DNA of 64,000 nt from Haloprofundus salilacus. GTDB taxonomy: Archaea; Halobacteriota; Halobacteria; Halobacteriales; Haloferacaceae. Shown one piece after another: positions 1 to 6,902 of this stretch (positions are counted from its first letter, which is position 1; each line of letters opens with the position of its first letter). The translations under genes and the position numbers were made by a program. The notes beneath the pieces were generated by a model. That model saw only the letters and a list, made by a program, of their open reading frames with translations, had not been told where the DNA came from and did not search any database. Location: assembly GCF_020150815.1 (NCBI RefSeq), contig NZ_CP083723.1, positions 1,116,001 to 1,180,000 of the forward strand. Direction: 5' to 3'.

Positions 1-715
1 CGCGGGTCGTACTGCGCGCTCTCGCCGGCCATCTGACGCGGAAGCCGCGAGTCCCACTCTTTGACGGTCATGAACACCTCGCGGTCGGCTGGTTCGTACC
101 CCTTCGGGTCGACGCGGAAGATGCCGTACATCCCCATCTCGATGTGGCGGTGCGTCTGGTAGTGGCAGTGGTAGAGGTGGGTCCCCGGCACGTTCGCCGG
201 GATGGTGTAGGTGTGCTTCTCGCGGGGTCGATGAGGATACCCGTCGTCGTCGGGACGCCGTCGTCCTTCCACACCTTCTGGACCCCGTGGAAGTGCAGTG
301 TGTGAGGCCGCATCCCCTCGGTGTTGTCGAACGTCACCTCCATGTCGTTGCCCTCGGTCGTCCAGAGGATCGGTCCGGGGACGCTCGGTTCGCCGTCGTC
401 GGCTTTGAACGCCCACACCTGCGGCAGTTCGACGGGGATGCCCATCGAGTCGAGCGGGTGGGCGGCGTGCCGCGCCGGTTGCGAGGAGAGCGTCACCTTC
501 CCGCTCTGTTCGTCGACCTGCACGACTTCGGGCGGACTCGTCCACGGGAGCGATGACTCGGCGGCGTTCGTTTCTCCCCCGCTGCCGCTAACGGTCGCGG
601 GGTCGTTCATTGGGGCCGAACAACCGGCGAGCGTCAACGCACCCGCGCCACCCGTCGCCGCCAGAAACTCACGTCGCGATACGCCGTTACCGGGTGCGCC
701 TATCTCTCCCGTCAT
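1..715 (-). pseudogene. Multicopper oxidase (nitrite reductase-like), N-terminal part, frameshifted
   Basis: This is the 5' part of a copper oxidase that runs off the left edge of the window. The start at 715 gives a twin-arginine signal (SRREFLAATG) followed by a lipobox (LAGCSA), so the protein would be exported folded and anchored as a lipoprotein. A cupredoxin domain follows with the copper-ligand stretch HTLHFHG. Near position 223 the frame changes: the downstream cupredoxin sequence (HTYTIPANVPGTHLYHCHYQ, then HRHIEMGMYG) is readable only in another frame, as if one G of a GGCGAG had been lost. Both halves are otherwise well conserved, so this is either a very recent frameshift or a sequencing error. 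The substrate cannot be told from this piece. Confidence 0.8.
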
Positions 716-969
716 GCTACACTCGGTGATTGTGAGGCCTCGAGAATAATCCAGGACGATGATTCCCAACAACTGGGAACGGGATCGGTGCGTCGGAATC
801 CGAACGAAAGCCGCTGACCCCGAGACTCGCCGACCGAGAACGGTCGGGCGTCGAGCGACGACCGCCGAAACGTCGACACCGAACCGCAAACCGCGATAGA
901 GGGGCCGTTGCGGACGTGTCTGACCGGAGTCCATCCGGTGTCTGACGCTGACGCTCACGTTCTACGAAC

Positions 970-978
970 ATTAAAGAC
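970..978 (+). promoter_or_regulatory. TATA box of PRC-barrel gene
   Basis: The sequence ATTAAAGA is centred about 28 bp before the ATG at 1001. This is the spacing expected for a leaderless haloarchaeal transcript, and it is the reason for preferring 1001 over the in-frame ATGs at 989 and 995. Confidence 0.6.
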
Positions 979-1000
979 CCGGGCCTCCATGAGGATGAGC

Positions 1001-1291
1001 ATGGACGGGACGCCACAAGAAATCACGACGCTCGTCGGCCGAGAGGTCTACTCCAATAACGGGGTGTACGTCGGCGAGGTCGAAGACGTCCGATTGGACC
1101 TCGACCAGGAGGTCGTCACCGGACTCGCGCTCGCCGAACTGAACCGAGAACTGTTCGAAGGTCGCATCCAGCGCGGCAAGGGAGTGCTCATCCCCTACCG
1201 CTGGGTTCGCGCCGTCGGCGACGTCATCCTCATCAACGACGTTATCGAACGCCTGAAACAACCGGAAGAAGAGACGGAAATCGCGGTCTAA
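1001..1291 (+). CDS. PRC-barrel domain protein, CdpB-like
   Basis: A 96-residue protein made almost entirely of one PRC-barrel (EITTLVGREVYSNNG, then VGEVEDVRLDLD and VLIPYRWVRAVGDVILI). Single-domain PRC-barrel proteins of this size in haloarchaea include CdpB1 and CdpB2, which act with SepF in cell division. The length and the VGREVYSNNG...VGEVEDVRLDLD pattern fit that family, but I cannot separate CdpB from other PRC-barrels without alignment. There is no signal peptide or membrane segment. The gene is convergent with the DHH phosphoesterase, and the two stop codons overlap (TAA at 1289-1291, TAG on the other strand at 1288-1290). Confidence 0.75.
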   Translation: MDGTPQEITTLVGREVYSNNGVYVGEVEDVRLDLDQEVVTGLALAELNRELFEGRIQRGKGVLIPYRWVRAVGDVILINDVIERLKQPEEETEIAV

Positions 1292-2742
1292 CTGCCGTTT
1301 CCGCTTTCGCTGCCGTCGACGCCCATCGCCTGAAACAGTTTTCGTCGTACTGCCTCCTCGGTGAGCGCCAGCAGCGTGTCCCGGTTGTCCTCGCTCGTCT
1401 CGATGCCGGTGAAGATGCCGAGCGGGATCTCGACGCTCGCCTGCGTAGAGTGACCGGCGGCCTCGCCGATATCTTTGAACGCGTCCTGCAGGATGTTCCC
1501 GATGTTCATCCGGATGTCCTTCGAGCGCGCGGCGAGGTAGATGGTGTTCTCGGCGATACCGAAGACGGCTGTCGTGGTGATGCCTTCCAGATTGAGGAGG
1601 TGCTGGGCTGCCTGCGCGAGCGCTTCGCGGTCGCGGATGAACCCCGCGTTCGAGACGAGGTGGCTGCCCTGCACTTCCCGATTTTGGATGGCCTCGGCGA
1701 GCACGTCAAGCGTCTCCGGCGACATCGACGGTGACTCGACCTGTTCGAGCGTGTCGTGGTTCGCGAACGGGTAGAGATACGCCGCCGCCGTCAGGTCCGC
1801 GGGCGTCGTATCGCGCTTGAAGTCGAGCGTCTCCGCGCGGATACCGTACAGAAGCGCTGTGGCGACTTCCTCGCTGGGGCTGAGGTCGAACTCCTGGATG
1901 TACTTCGTGAGAATCGTCGAGGTGGAGGAGACGTTCGGCCTGACGTCGGTGAACGTCGCGTCGAACTCGCGGTCGGGTTCGTAGTGGTCGATGAAGATGT
2001 CGATGGGAACCTCAACGTCGAAAGCGCCCGACTTCATGTGGTCGACGAGGGCGACTGCCGCGTACTCCGACAGCGGCTTCGTCTCGTCGCGAGAGAGCAG
2101 GTCGATACCGAGGAGGTTGACGAACGCCCGGTTCTCCTGGTGGCCGATGTCGCCGTTGTAGAGGATGTCGGCGTCGACGCCGTACTCCTCGGCGATCTGT
2201 TTGAGCGCCGCGGCGCTGGCGATAGAGTCGGGGTCGGGGTTGTCGTGTGTCAGAATTGCCAACTCGCCGTCGGTCGCCACGAGCACGTCCGCCAACTGTC
2301 GGGCCTTGTACTCCAACTCGCCCGATTCGAGCGTTCGGAGCGCCGAGTCGGCGATGACCGTCGAGGGGTTGATGACCACGTCCGCGCCGAGTTCGGTCAG
2401 TTCGTCCTCGGAGACGGGGTCGGAGGCGCGCACGACGACGAACTGGTCGCCGCCGCGTTCGCGAATCGCCGACACCGCGGCTTTGTTCGCCTCTACATCC
2501 GAGGAGAGGATGAGGATGACGTCTCGGTCGGAGACGGCCGAGGCCACCTCGGGTTCGCGGATGTCCTGTCTCTGTGCGTTCAAGTCTTGATCGCGGAGGG
2601 CTTCGACCCGACTCTCGTCCTTGTCGAGTATGAGGACGTCTTTTCCTCCGGCCACGAGTTCGTCCGCCACTGCATGCCCGACGCTCCCGCACCCCAAAAT
2701 AGCGTACGTAGACATCGAAGAGATGCTGACCTCAGAACTCAT
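1288..2742 (-). CDS. TrkA-N/DHH-DHHA1 fusion phosphoesterase
   Basis: A 484-residue cytoplasmic protein with three parts. Residues 12-130 are a Rossmann TrkA-N/RCK domain with a GCGSVG dinucleotide-binding loop. Residues 160-345 are a DHH phosphoesterase domain with metal-binding motifs THDNPDPDS (165-173), ALVDHM (231-236) and the DHH-equivalent IDHYEPD (251-257). The C-terminal part is DHHA1-like, ending in AAGHSTQASVEIPLG. The last H of DHH is Y here. DHH-DHHA1 enzymes hydrolyse cyclic dinucleotides, nanoRNA or single-stranded DNA. The nucleotide-binding N domain and the dacZ gene at 50 kb make a c-di-AMP or nucleotide phosphodiesterase role plausible but unproven. Start 2742 is chosen because a TATA-like CTGTTAAG sits about 29 bp upstream; 2715 (MSTYAILGCG) is the alternative. 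Confidence 0.85.
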   Translation of the reverse strand: MSSEVSISSMSTYAILGCGSVGHAVADELVAGGKDVLILDKDESRVEALRDQDLNAQRQDIREPEVASAVSDRDVILILSSDVEANKAAVSAIRERGGDQFVVVRASDPVSEDELTELGADVVINPSTVIADSALRTLESGELEYKARQLADVLVATDGELAILTHDNPDPDSIASAAALKQIAEEYGVDADILYNGDIGHQENRAFVNLLGIDLLSRDETKPLSEYAAVALVDHMKSGAFDVEVPIDIFIDHYEPDREFDATFTDVRPNVSSTSTILTKYIQEFDLSPSEEVATALLYGIRAETLDFKRDTTPADLTAAAYLYPFANHDTLEQVESPSMSPETLDVLAEAIQNREVQGSHLVSNAGFIRDREALAQAAQHLLNLEGITTTAVFGIAENTIYLAARSKDIRMNIGNILQDAFKDIGEAAGHSTQASVEIPLGIFTGIETSEDNRDTLLALTEEAVRRKLFQAMGVDGSESGNGS

Positions 2743-3163
2743 TAGTACCTTCTGTACCCACGGACGACACTTAACAGCATCCGTTTGTTTCCCGCTCGAT
2801 GTTCCTCCGGCCGCGAGGCTACCACGCGGGTTCGGCCGCGAAAATTCCTCGACCTTGACACACCGGTGTTCCGTAACGACGGCCGTGGCGAGATGACACA
2901 CACTTACATCGGCACCACGGCCACCGCAGAGCGAGCGAACGGACACCCGCTCGCCATCTACACTGTGGAGAGACGTACTAATCAATACGCTTGCTAAACC
3001 ATCTGATATGTGTCGTGGTAACACTGAGTTCTACCCGGCGTCTTCCGGCGATTCGGCGCCGCCGCGACACTCGTTATTCGACTGTCGCTTCGCTCTTCCA
3101 CGCGTCGTGGTCACCGTTCCGAAAGGAAACGCCTTTTAGCGTACCCTCGAAATGAGCTACTGA
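2743..3163. other. Intergenic region between DHH gene and tRNA-Lys
   Basis: No convincing gene. It holds the TATA-like element of the DHH gene (about 2769-2776, minus strand) and a CTTTTAGC element (about 3133-3140, plus strand) about 28 bp before tRNA-Lys that may be the tRNA promoter. Confidence 0.5.
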
Positions 3164-3237
3164 GGGCCGGTAGCTCAGTTAGGGAGAGCGACGGACTCTT
3201 AATCCGTCGGTCGGGGGTTCAAATCCCTCCCGGCCCG
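3164..3237 (+). tRNA. tRNA-Lys (CTT)
   Basis: A complete cloverleaf: acceptor stem GGGCCGG pairs with CCGGCCC, D-arm GCTCAGTTAGGGAGAGC, anticodon stem ACGGA/TCCGT around the loop CTCTTAA (anticodon CTT, reads AAG), and T-arm GGGGGTTCAAATCCCTC with discriminator G. The 3' CCA is not encoded. There is no intron. Confidence 0.97.
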
Positions 3238-3312
3238 CTTCTACGACGCACCAACTAACGAGCACCGCGTCGCGTGTGCGAGTCGCTCGTGAGGAGTAAT
3301 GCGACCTGAGAG

Positions 3313-3365
3313 GGATTTTGGACTAGACTGGACGAGCAACGCGAGTCCAGGCGTGGTTCAAATCC
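3313..3365. repeat. Imperfect inverted repeat ending in a tRNA T-arm sequence
   Basis: A 53-bp element starts with GGATTTTGGAC and ends with GTGGTTCAAATCC. The two arms pair imperfectly, including a perfect CTGGAC/GTCCAG inner stem around the loop GAGCAACGCGA. The outer 3' arm copies the consensus T-arm of tRNAs. It lies 76 bp after tRNA-Lys. Two relatives occur at 48200-48269 and 48325-48382 after tRNA-Leu. Confidence 0.55.
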
Positions 3366-3386
3366 GTGATACGACCAAACAGAGTC

Positions 3387-3394
3387 TTTATTAC
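3387..3394 (+). promoter_or_regulatory. TATA box of receiver-domain gene
   Basis: CTTTATTA is centred about 28 bp before the ATG at 3418. It supports a leaderless start there rather than the GTG at 3412. Confidence 0.55.
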
Positions 3395-3417
3395 TCCGTT
3401 GCACAGACCCCGTGTCG

Positions 3418-3867
3418 ATGACTTCGCGAGACCAACAGTTGGTCGACCCTATCGAGATACTGTTGGTCGAACCAAATCCCGGTGACGTCCGTCTTTTCAC
3501 CGAATCGTTCAAGGAGGCTACTATCTCGAATCAGATTCACACTGTCTCCGACAGCGACTCCGCGCTCGATTTCCTTCATCAGCGCGGCGACTATAGCGAC
3601 GAACCGTTCCCGGATCTCGTACTACTCGACCCTCATTCACTCGGACCAAGCGGTCTAGAAGTGCTGTCCGAGTTGAACGACGAACCGACACTAGACGAAA
3701 TCCCGGTCATCGTTCTCACGAGTTCGGAAATGGGCGAGGAGGTCCTGAAATCGCAGGGATTCGACGCCGACAACTTCATTCAAAAACCGGTCGAAATCGA
3801 GGATTTCATCACTTTCATCCAGTCAGTCGAAGGCTTTTGGTTGACCTTCACCCGTTCGCAAACGTAG
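3418..3867 (+). CDS. Stand-alone response regulator receiver protein
   Basis: A 149-residue protein consisting only of a CheY-like receiver domain of the Rcp1 type common in haloarchaea. Visible landmarks are the acidic pocket EILLVEPNPGDVRL, the phospho-acceptor Asp in LVLLDPHSLGPSG, the Thr/Ser of VLTSSE and the conserved Lys of IQKPVE. The Asp is followed by PHSLG instead of the usual LNLPK. There is no output domain, so it probably passes signal by protein contact. No histidine kinase is adjacent; the gene lies alone after tRNA-Lys. Confidence 0.9.
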   Translation: MTSRDQQLVDPIEILLVEPNPGDVRLFTESFKEATISNQIHTVSDSDSALDFLHQRGDYSDEPFPDLVLLDPHSLGPSGLEVLSELNDEPTLDEIPVIVLTSSEMGEEVLKSQGFDADNFIQKPVEIEDFITFIQSVEGFWLTFTRSQT

Positions 3868-4057
3868 AGCGAAGCGCAGGATGCTTTCTGCGAGTATCTT
3901 CCCGCAGATATCGCTCTCGGTCAGACGGAACGCGTCGGTGTCGCTGATCTGTCGCCCCCGTCGCTGTGGTTCGTGAGCGCTTCGCGTTCGCTCACTCCAT
4001 CTCGGTCCCTCGAAACTTTTTGCCGCTACCCGTCGACTCCCTCACGGGTGACCCCTC

Positions 4058-4735
4058 GTGACAGACAGTTCGCGCCGCCTTCCGACGCTCCGCCGCGCCG
4101 TCGCGCTCGCCGCACTCGCGTTCGCGACGGCCGTCTACCGATACGTGATTCGCCCGTGGCACCTGTCGTGGGGTGCGACGACGGCCGAACGTCGAGCACC
4201 GCTTCCCGGCGATGAACTGCTCGACGATGTGCACGCCGAGTCGACGCGAGCGGTGACTATCGCCGCGCCGCCGAGCGAGGTGTGGCCGTGGCTCGTCCAG
4301 CTCGGGCAGGGCCGCGCCGGCTTCTACAGCTACGACTGGCTGGAGAACCTCGTCGGAGCCGACATCCACAACGCTGACCGGATTCTCCCGGACGAACAGC
4401 GTCTCGCGCCGGCCGACACTGTCCGACTCGCCCCCGAGGATTACTTCGTTCGACCGCCGGTGACGACGCTCACCGTCCGGGAACTCGACGCCGAGCGAAT
4501 CCTCGTCCTCCAGGGGTTCGACGGCGGGACGTGGGCGTTCGTCCTCGAACCCATCGCCGAGGGGACGACGCGCCTTCTGGTCCGGTCGCGGGCGGCCCCG
4601 ATTCGCCGCCGCGTCGGCCGTCTCTCGCACTACCTCCTCTACGAGCCCGCGCACTTCCTGATGGAGCGGAAGATGCTGTTCGGAATCAAAGCGCGCGCGG
4701 AACGAGCGTACTCGTCGCCGCCATCCGATTCGTAG
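4058..4735 (+). CDS. SRPBCC-fold protein with N-terminal membrane segment
   Basis: A 225-residue protein with a GTG start. Residues about 11-31 form one hydrophobic segment (RAVALAALAFATAVYRYVI). The rest resembles the START/SRPBCC ligand-binding fold: TRAVTIAAPPSEVWPWLVQL at the first strand and helix, GFYSYDWLEN, then strands TLTVRELDAERILVLQG and a long C-terminal helix. Such proteins bind lipophilic ligands, but the ligand is unknown. It would be membrane-tethered. It appears to be a single-gene unit. Confidence 0.75.
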   Translation: MTDSSRRLPTLRRAVALAALAFATAVYRYVIRPWHLSWGATTAERRAPLPGDELLDDVHAESTRAVTIAAPPSEVWPWLVQLGQGRAGFYSYDWLENLVGADIHNADRILPDEQRLAPADTVRLAPEDYFVRPPVTTLTVRELDAERILVLQGFDGGTWAFVLEPIAEGTTRLLVRSRAAPIRRRVGRLSHYLLYEPAHFLMERKMLFGIKARAERAYSSPPSDS

Positions 4736-4782
4736 CCCGGTCGCGTAACGCGGCGCTCGTGACCCGACGCACAGCGGTTACA

Positions 4783-4789
4783 TTATACG
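4783..4789 (+). promoter_or_regulatory. TATA box of duplicated-domain gene
   Basis: TTATACG lies about 28 bp before the GTG at 4814 and supports that start as leaderless. Confidence 0.6.
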
Positions 4790-4813
4790 CACAACCTCCC
4801 TATCCGGGTTACC

Positions 4814-5530
4814 GTGACCGAGTTCCCCGACGCCGACACCACTGACGACCTCGTGACCGAACGCGACGAGACCGTCGAGGCCGTCCGTTCGCACGCAGGC
4901 CAGATCGCCCGCCAACTCGCCCTCCTACAGGGTGGCGACTACGGCCAGCGGACGTTCAACACCGACGAGGGCGAGTGGACGCTGAAGTACGAAGCAGGTG
5001 ACCTGGAGTATCTCCGGTTCAGCGGACGCTCCGGCGACGACGTCTACGTCGTCTCGACGAAACAGCCGCCGGAACCGACCGACCTCCGGCGGGCGATGAC
5101 CGACTACGACGCATTCGTCGAGTCGTACAACCAGTACGTCCGGTCGCTCGACGGCGTTCTCGACGACGTGCAAAGCGAGTTTCCGAAGGTCGAGACGACC
5201 GACTCCGTCGTCACCGAGCGGGATCGAATCGTCGAGCGCATCCGCGACGTGGCCGACGCCATCGCGGGCGAACTCCACCGCTACGACGGCACCGACTACG
5301 GGACGTTCTCTGCGCGCGTCAACGGTGCGCGGTGGGAGTTGAAGCGGGAGAACTCGCGCGTCTCCTACCTCCGCGTCGGCGGGCAGAGCGGCACGTACCT
5401 CGTCTCGCAGTACGAACCGCCGTCGGCCCCCGATGTCCGGGAAAACGCCGACGATTTCGTCGCGTTCGTCGACGCGTACAATGACCACGTCGCCGAGTTG
5501 GAGGCCGACCTCTCGGAGATCTCGCTCTGA
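4814..5530 (+). CDS. Hypothetical protein with two tandem copies of an unknown domain
   Basis: A 238-residue protein with no recognised family. It consists of two homologous halves of about 110 residues (about 12-120 and 130-235). Shared positions include VTERDETVE/VTERDRIVE, GGDYGQRTF/GTDYGTFSA, WTLKYE/WELKRE, LEYLRFSG/VSYLRVGG, YVVSTKQPPEP/YLVSQYEPPSAP and DYDAFVESYNQYV/DFVAFVDAYNDHV. Each half reads as a helix, a small beta-sheet, then a second helix. There is no signal peptide or membrane segment, so it is probably cytosolic. GTG start. Confidence 0.75.
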   Translation: MTEFPDADTTDDLVTERDETVEAVRSHAGQIARQLALLQGGDYGQRTFNTDEGEWTLKYEAGDLEYLRFSGRSGDDVYVVSTKQPPEPTDLRRAMTDYDAFVESYNQYVRSLDGVLDDVQSEFPKVETTDSVVTERDRIVERIRDVADAIAGELHRYDGTDYGTFSARVNGARWELKRENSRVSYLRVGGQSGTYLVSQYEPPSAPDVRENADDFVAFVDAYNDHVAELEADLSEISL

Positions 5531-5588
5531 CGGCCCGCCGAATTTCTCCGAGGAACGTAACCGATTTCGCGACTCCTTCCGTAGCCGA

Positions 5589-6776
5589 TTACTCCCGTAG
5601 CAGCGCCGCCGCCGCGTCGAGCGCCTCGTCGCCCGCGACGTCTGCACCCTGCGCGTCGAGGGCGTCTGCCAGCGACGCGAGCAGGTAGGTGACGTTCTTC
5701 GGGTTCGCGGAGTGACCCATGCAGCCGATGCGGAATATCTCCCCTTCGAGGTCGCCGAGCCCGCTAGCGATTTCGAGGTCGTACTGGTCGAGCAAAAACG
5801 AGATAACCGCGCCGTCGTCGATACCGTCGGGGACGCGCACGGCGTTGAGGCTCGGCAGCCAGTAATCGTCGGCGGCGTTCATCTCCAGTCCCATCGCCTC
5901 GACGCCCGCTTTGAGCGCGCCGGCGACGCGCAGGTGACGATCCCACCGCAATTCGATGCCCTCCTCGGCGACGAGCCGAAGCGCCTCACGGAGCGCGTAG
6001 ACGTTCGTGATGGGCGCGGTGTGGTGGTACGAGCGGTCCTCGCCCCAGTAGCCCTCGAGCAGCGAAAGGTCGAGATACCACGAACGCGGTTCTTCCTCCC
6101 GCGAGAGCACTTTGTCCATCGCTCGGTCGTTGAGCGTCAGCGGACTCGCGCCCGGCGGACAGGAGAGACACTTCTGCGGCCCCGAGTAGGCCACGTCGAC
6201 GTCCCACTCGTCGGCGCGGAACTCGACGCCGCCGAGCGACGTGACGGTGTCGGCGACGACGTAGGCGTCGTGGCTGTGCGCGATGCTCGTCAGTTCGGAG
6301 ACGTTCGGCTGCAGCGCGCCCGTGCTCGTCTCGGCGTGGACGAAGCCGAATACGTCCGGCTGGTGCTCGTCGAAGGCGCCCTGTACGTCCGCGGGGTCGA
6401 GCGGTTCGCCCCACGGCGCGTCGACTTCGACGACCTCTCCGCCCGCACGCTCGGCCATGCTCGCCATCCGACCGCCGAAGTAGCCGTTCGTCGGCACGAG
6501 CATCGTGTCGCCCGGTTCGACGAGGTTGCCGATGGCCGCCTCCATCGACGCCGATCCCGTCCCGGAGACGGGAATCGTCCACTGGTTGTCCGTCCGGAAC
6601 GTGTAGCGCAGCAGTTCCTGTACCTCGTTCATTATCTCGATGAACGACGGGTCGAGGTGACCGACCAGCGGCGTACTCATCGCCCGCAACACTCGGGGAT
6701 GGACGTCGCTCGGTCCCGGACCCATCAGCGTTCGCTGCGGCGGCGTCAGTTCGTCGACGACGGGAGCATACGACAT
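5589..6776 (-). CDS. Alanine-glyoxylate / serine-pyruvate class V aminotransferase
   Basis: A 395-residue PLP-dependent aminotransferase. It has the family start LMGPGPSDVHPRVLRAM, the cofactor loop GTGSASMEAA, VVADTVTSLGG with the pyridine-N Asp, and the Schiff-base Lys in YSGPQKCLSCPPG. A GCMGHS near the C-terminus matches the AGXT/SPT signature. The enzyme would transfer an amino group from alanine or serine to glyoxylate, giving glycine. It lies 126 bp after the FAD/Fe-S dehydrogenase on the same strand, which suggests glycolate is oxidised to glyoxylate and then aminated. Start 6776 (MSYAPVV) avoids a basic 30-residue extension that does not look like the family. Confidence 0.88.
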   Translation of the reverse strand: MSYAPVVDELTPPQRTLMGPGPSDVHPRVLRAMSTPLVGHLDPSFIEIMNEVQELLRYTFRTDNQWTIPVSGTGSASMEAAIGNLVEPGDTMLVPTNGYFGGRMASMAERAGGEVVEVDAPWGEPLDPADVQGAFDEHQPDVFGFVHAETSTGALQPNVSELTSIAHSHDAYVVADTVTSLGGVEFRADEWDVDVAYSGPQKCLSCPPGASPLTLNDRAMDKVLSREEEPRSWYLDLSLLEGYWGEDRSYHHTAPITNVYALREALRLVAEEGIELRWDRHLRVAGALKAGVEAMGLEMNAADDYWLPSLNAVRVPDGIDDGAVISFLLDQYDLEIASGLGDLEGEIFRIGCMGHSANPKNVTYLLASLADALDAQGADVAGDEALDAAAALLRE

Positions 6777-6902
6777 ACCCCCCGATTCCGCGGACTGCGA
6801 GAAAAATCCATGGGTGTTCGTCGCACGATGCCGGTTCCTCGCGTATCGCCGTCGTCGAATCGCCACGACCGTCGTCGGGTCACCACGACCGCCCTTGGGT
6901 CA

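Noticed and set aside
1756-2745. Long open frame (329 codons) antisense to the DHH gene
   Set aside because: It mirrors the codon pattern of the real gene in GC-rich DNA; the protein is Arg/Val-rich with no family features.
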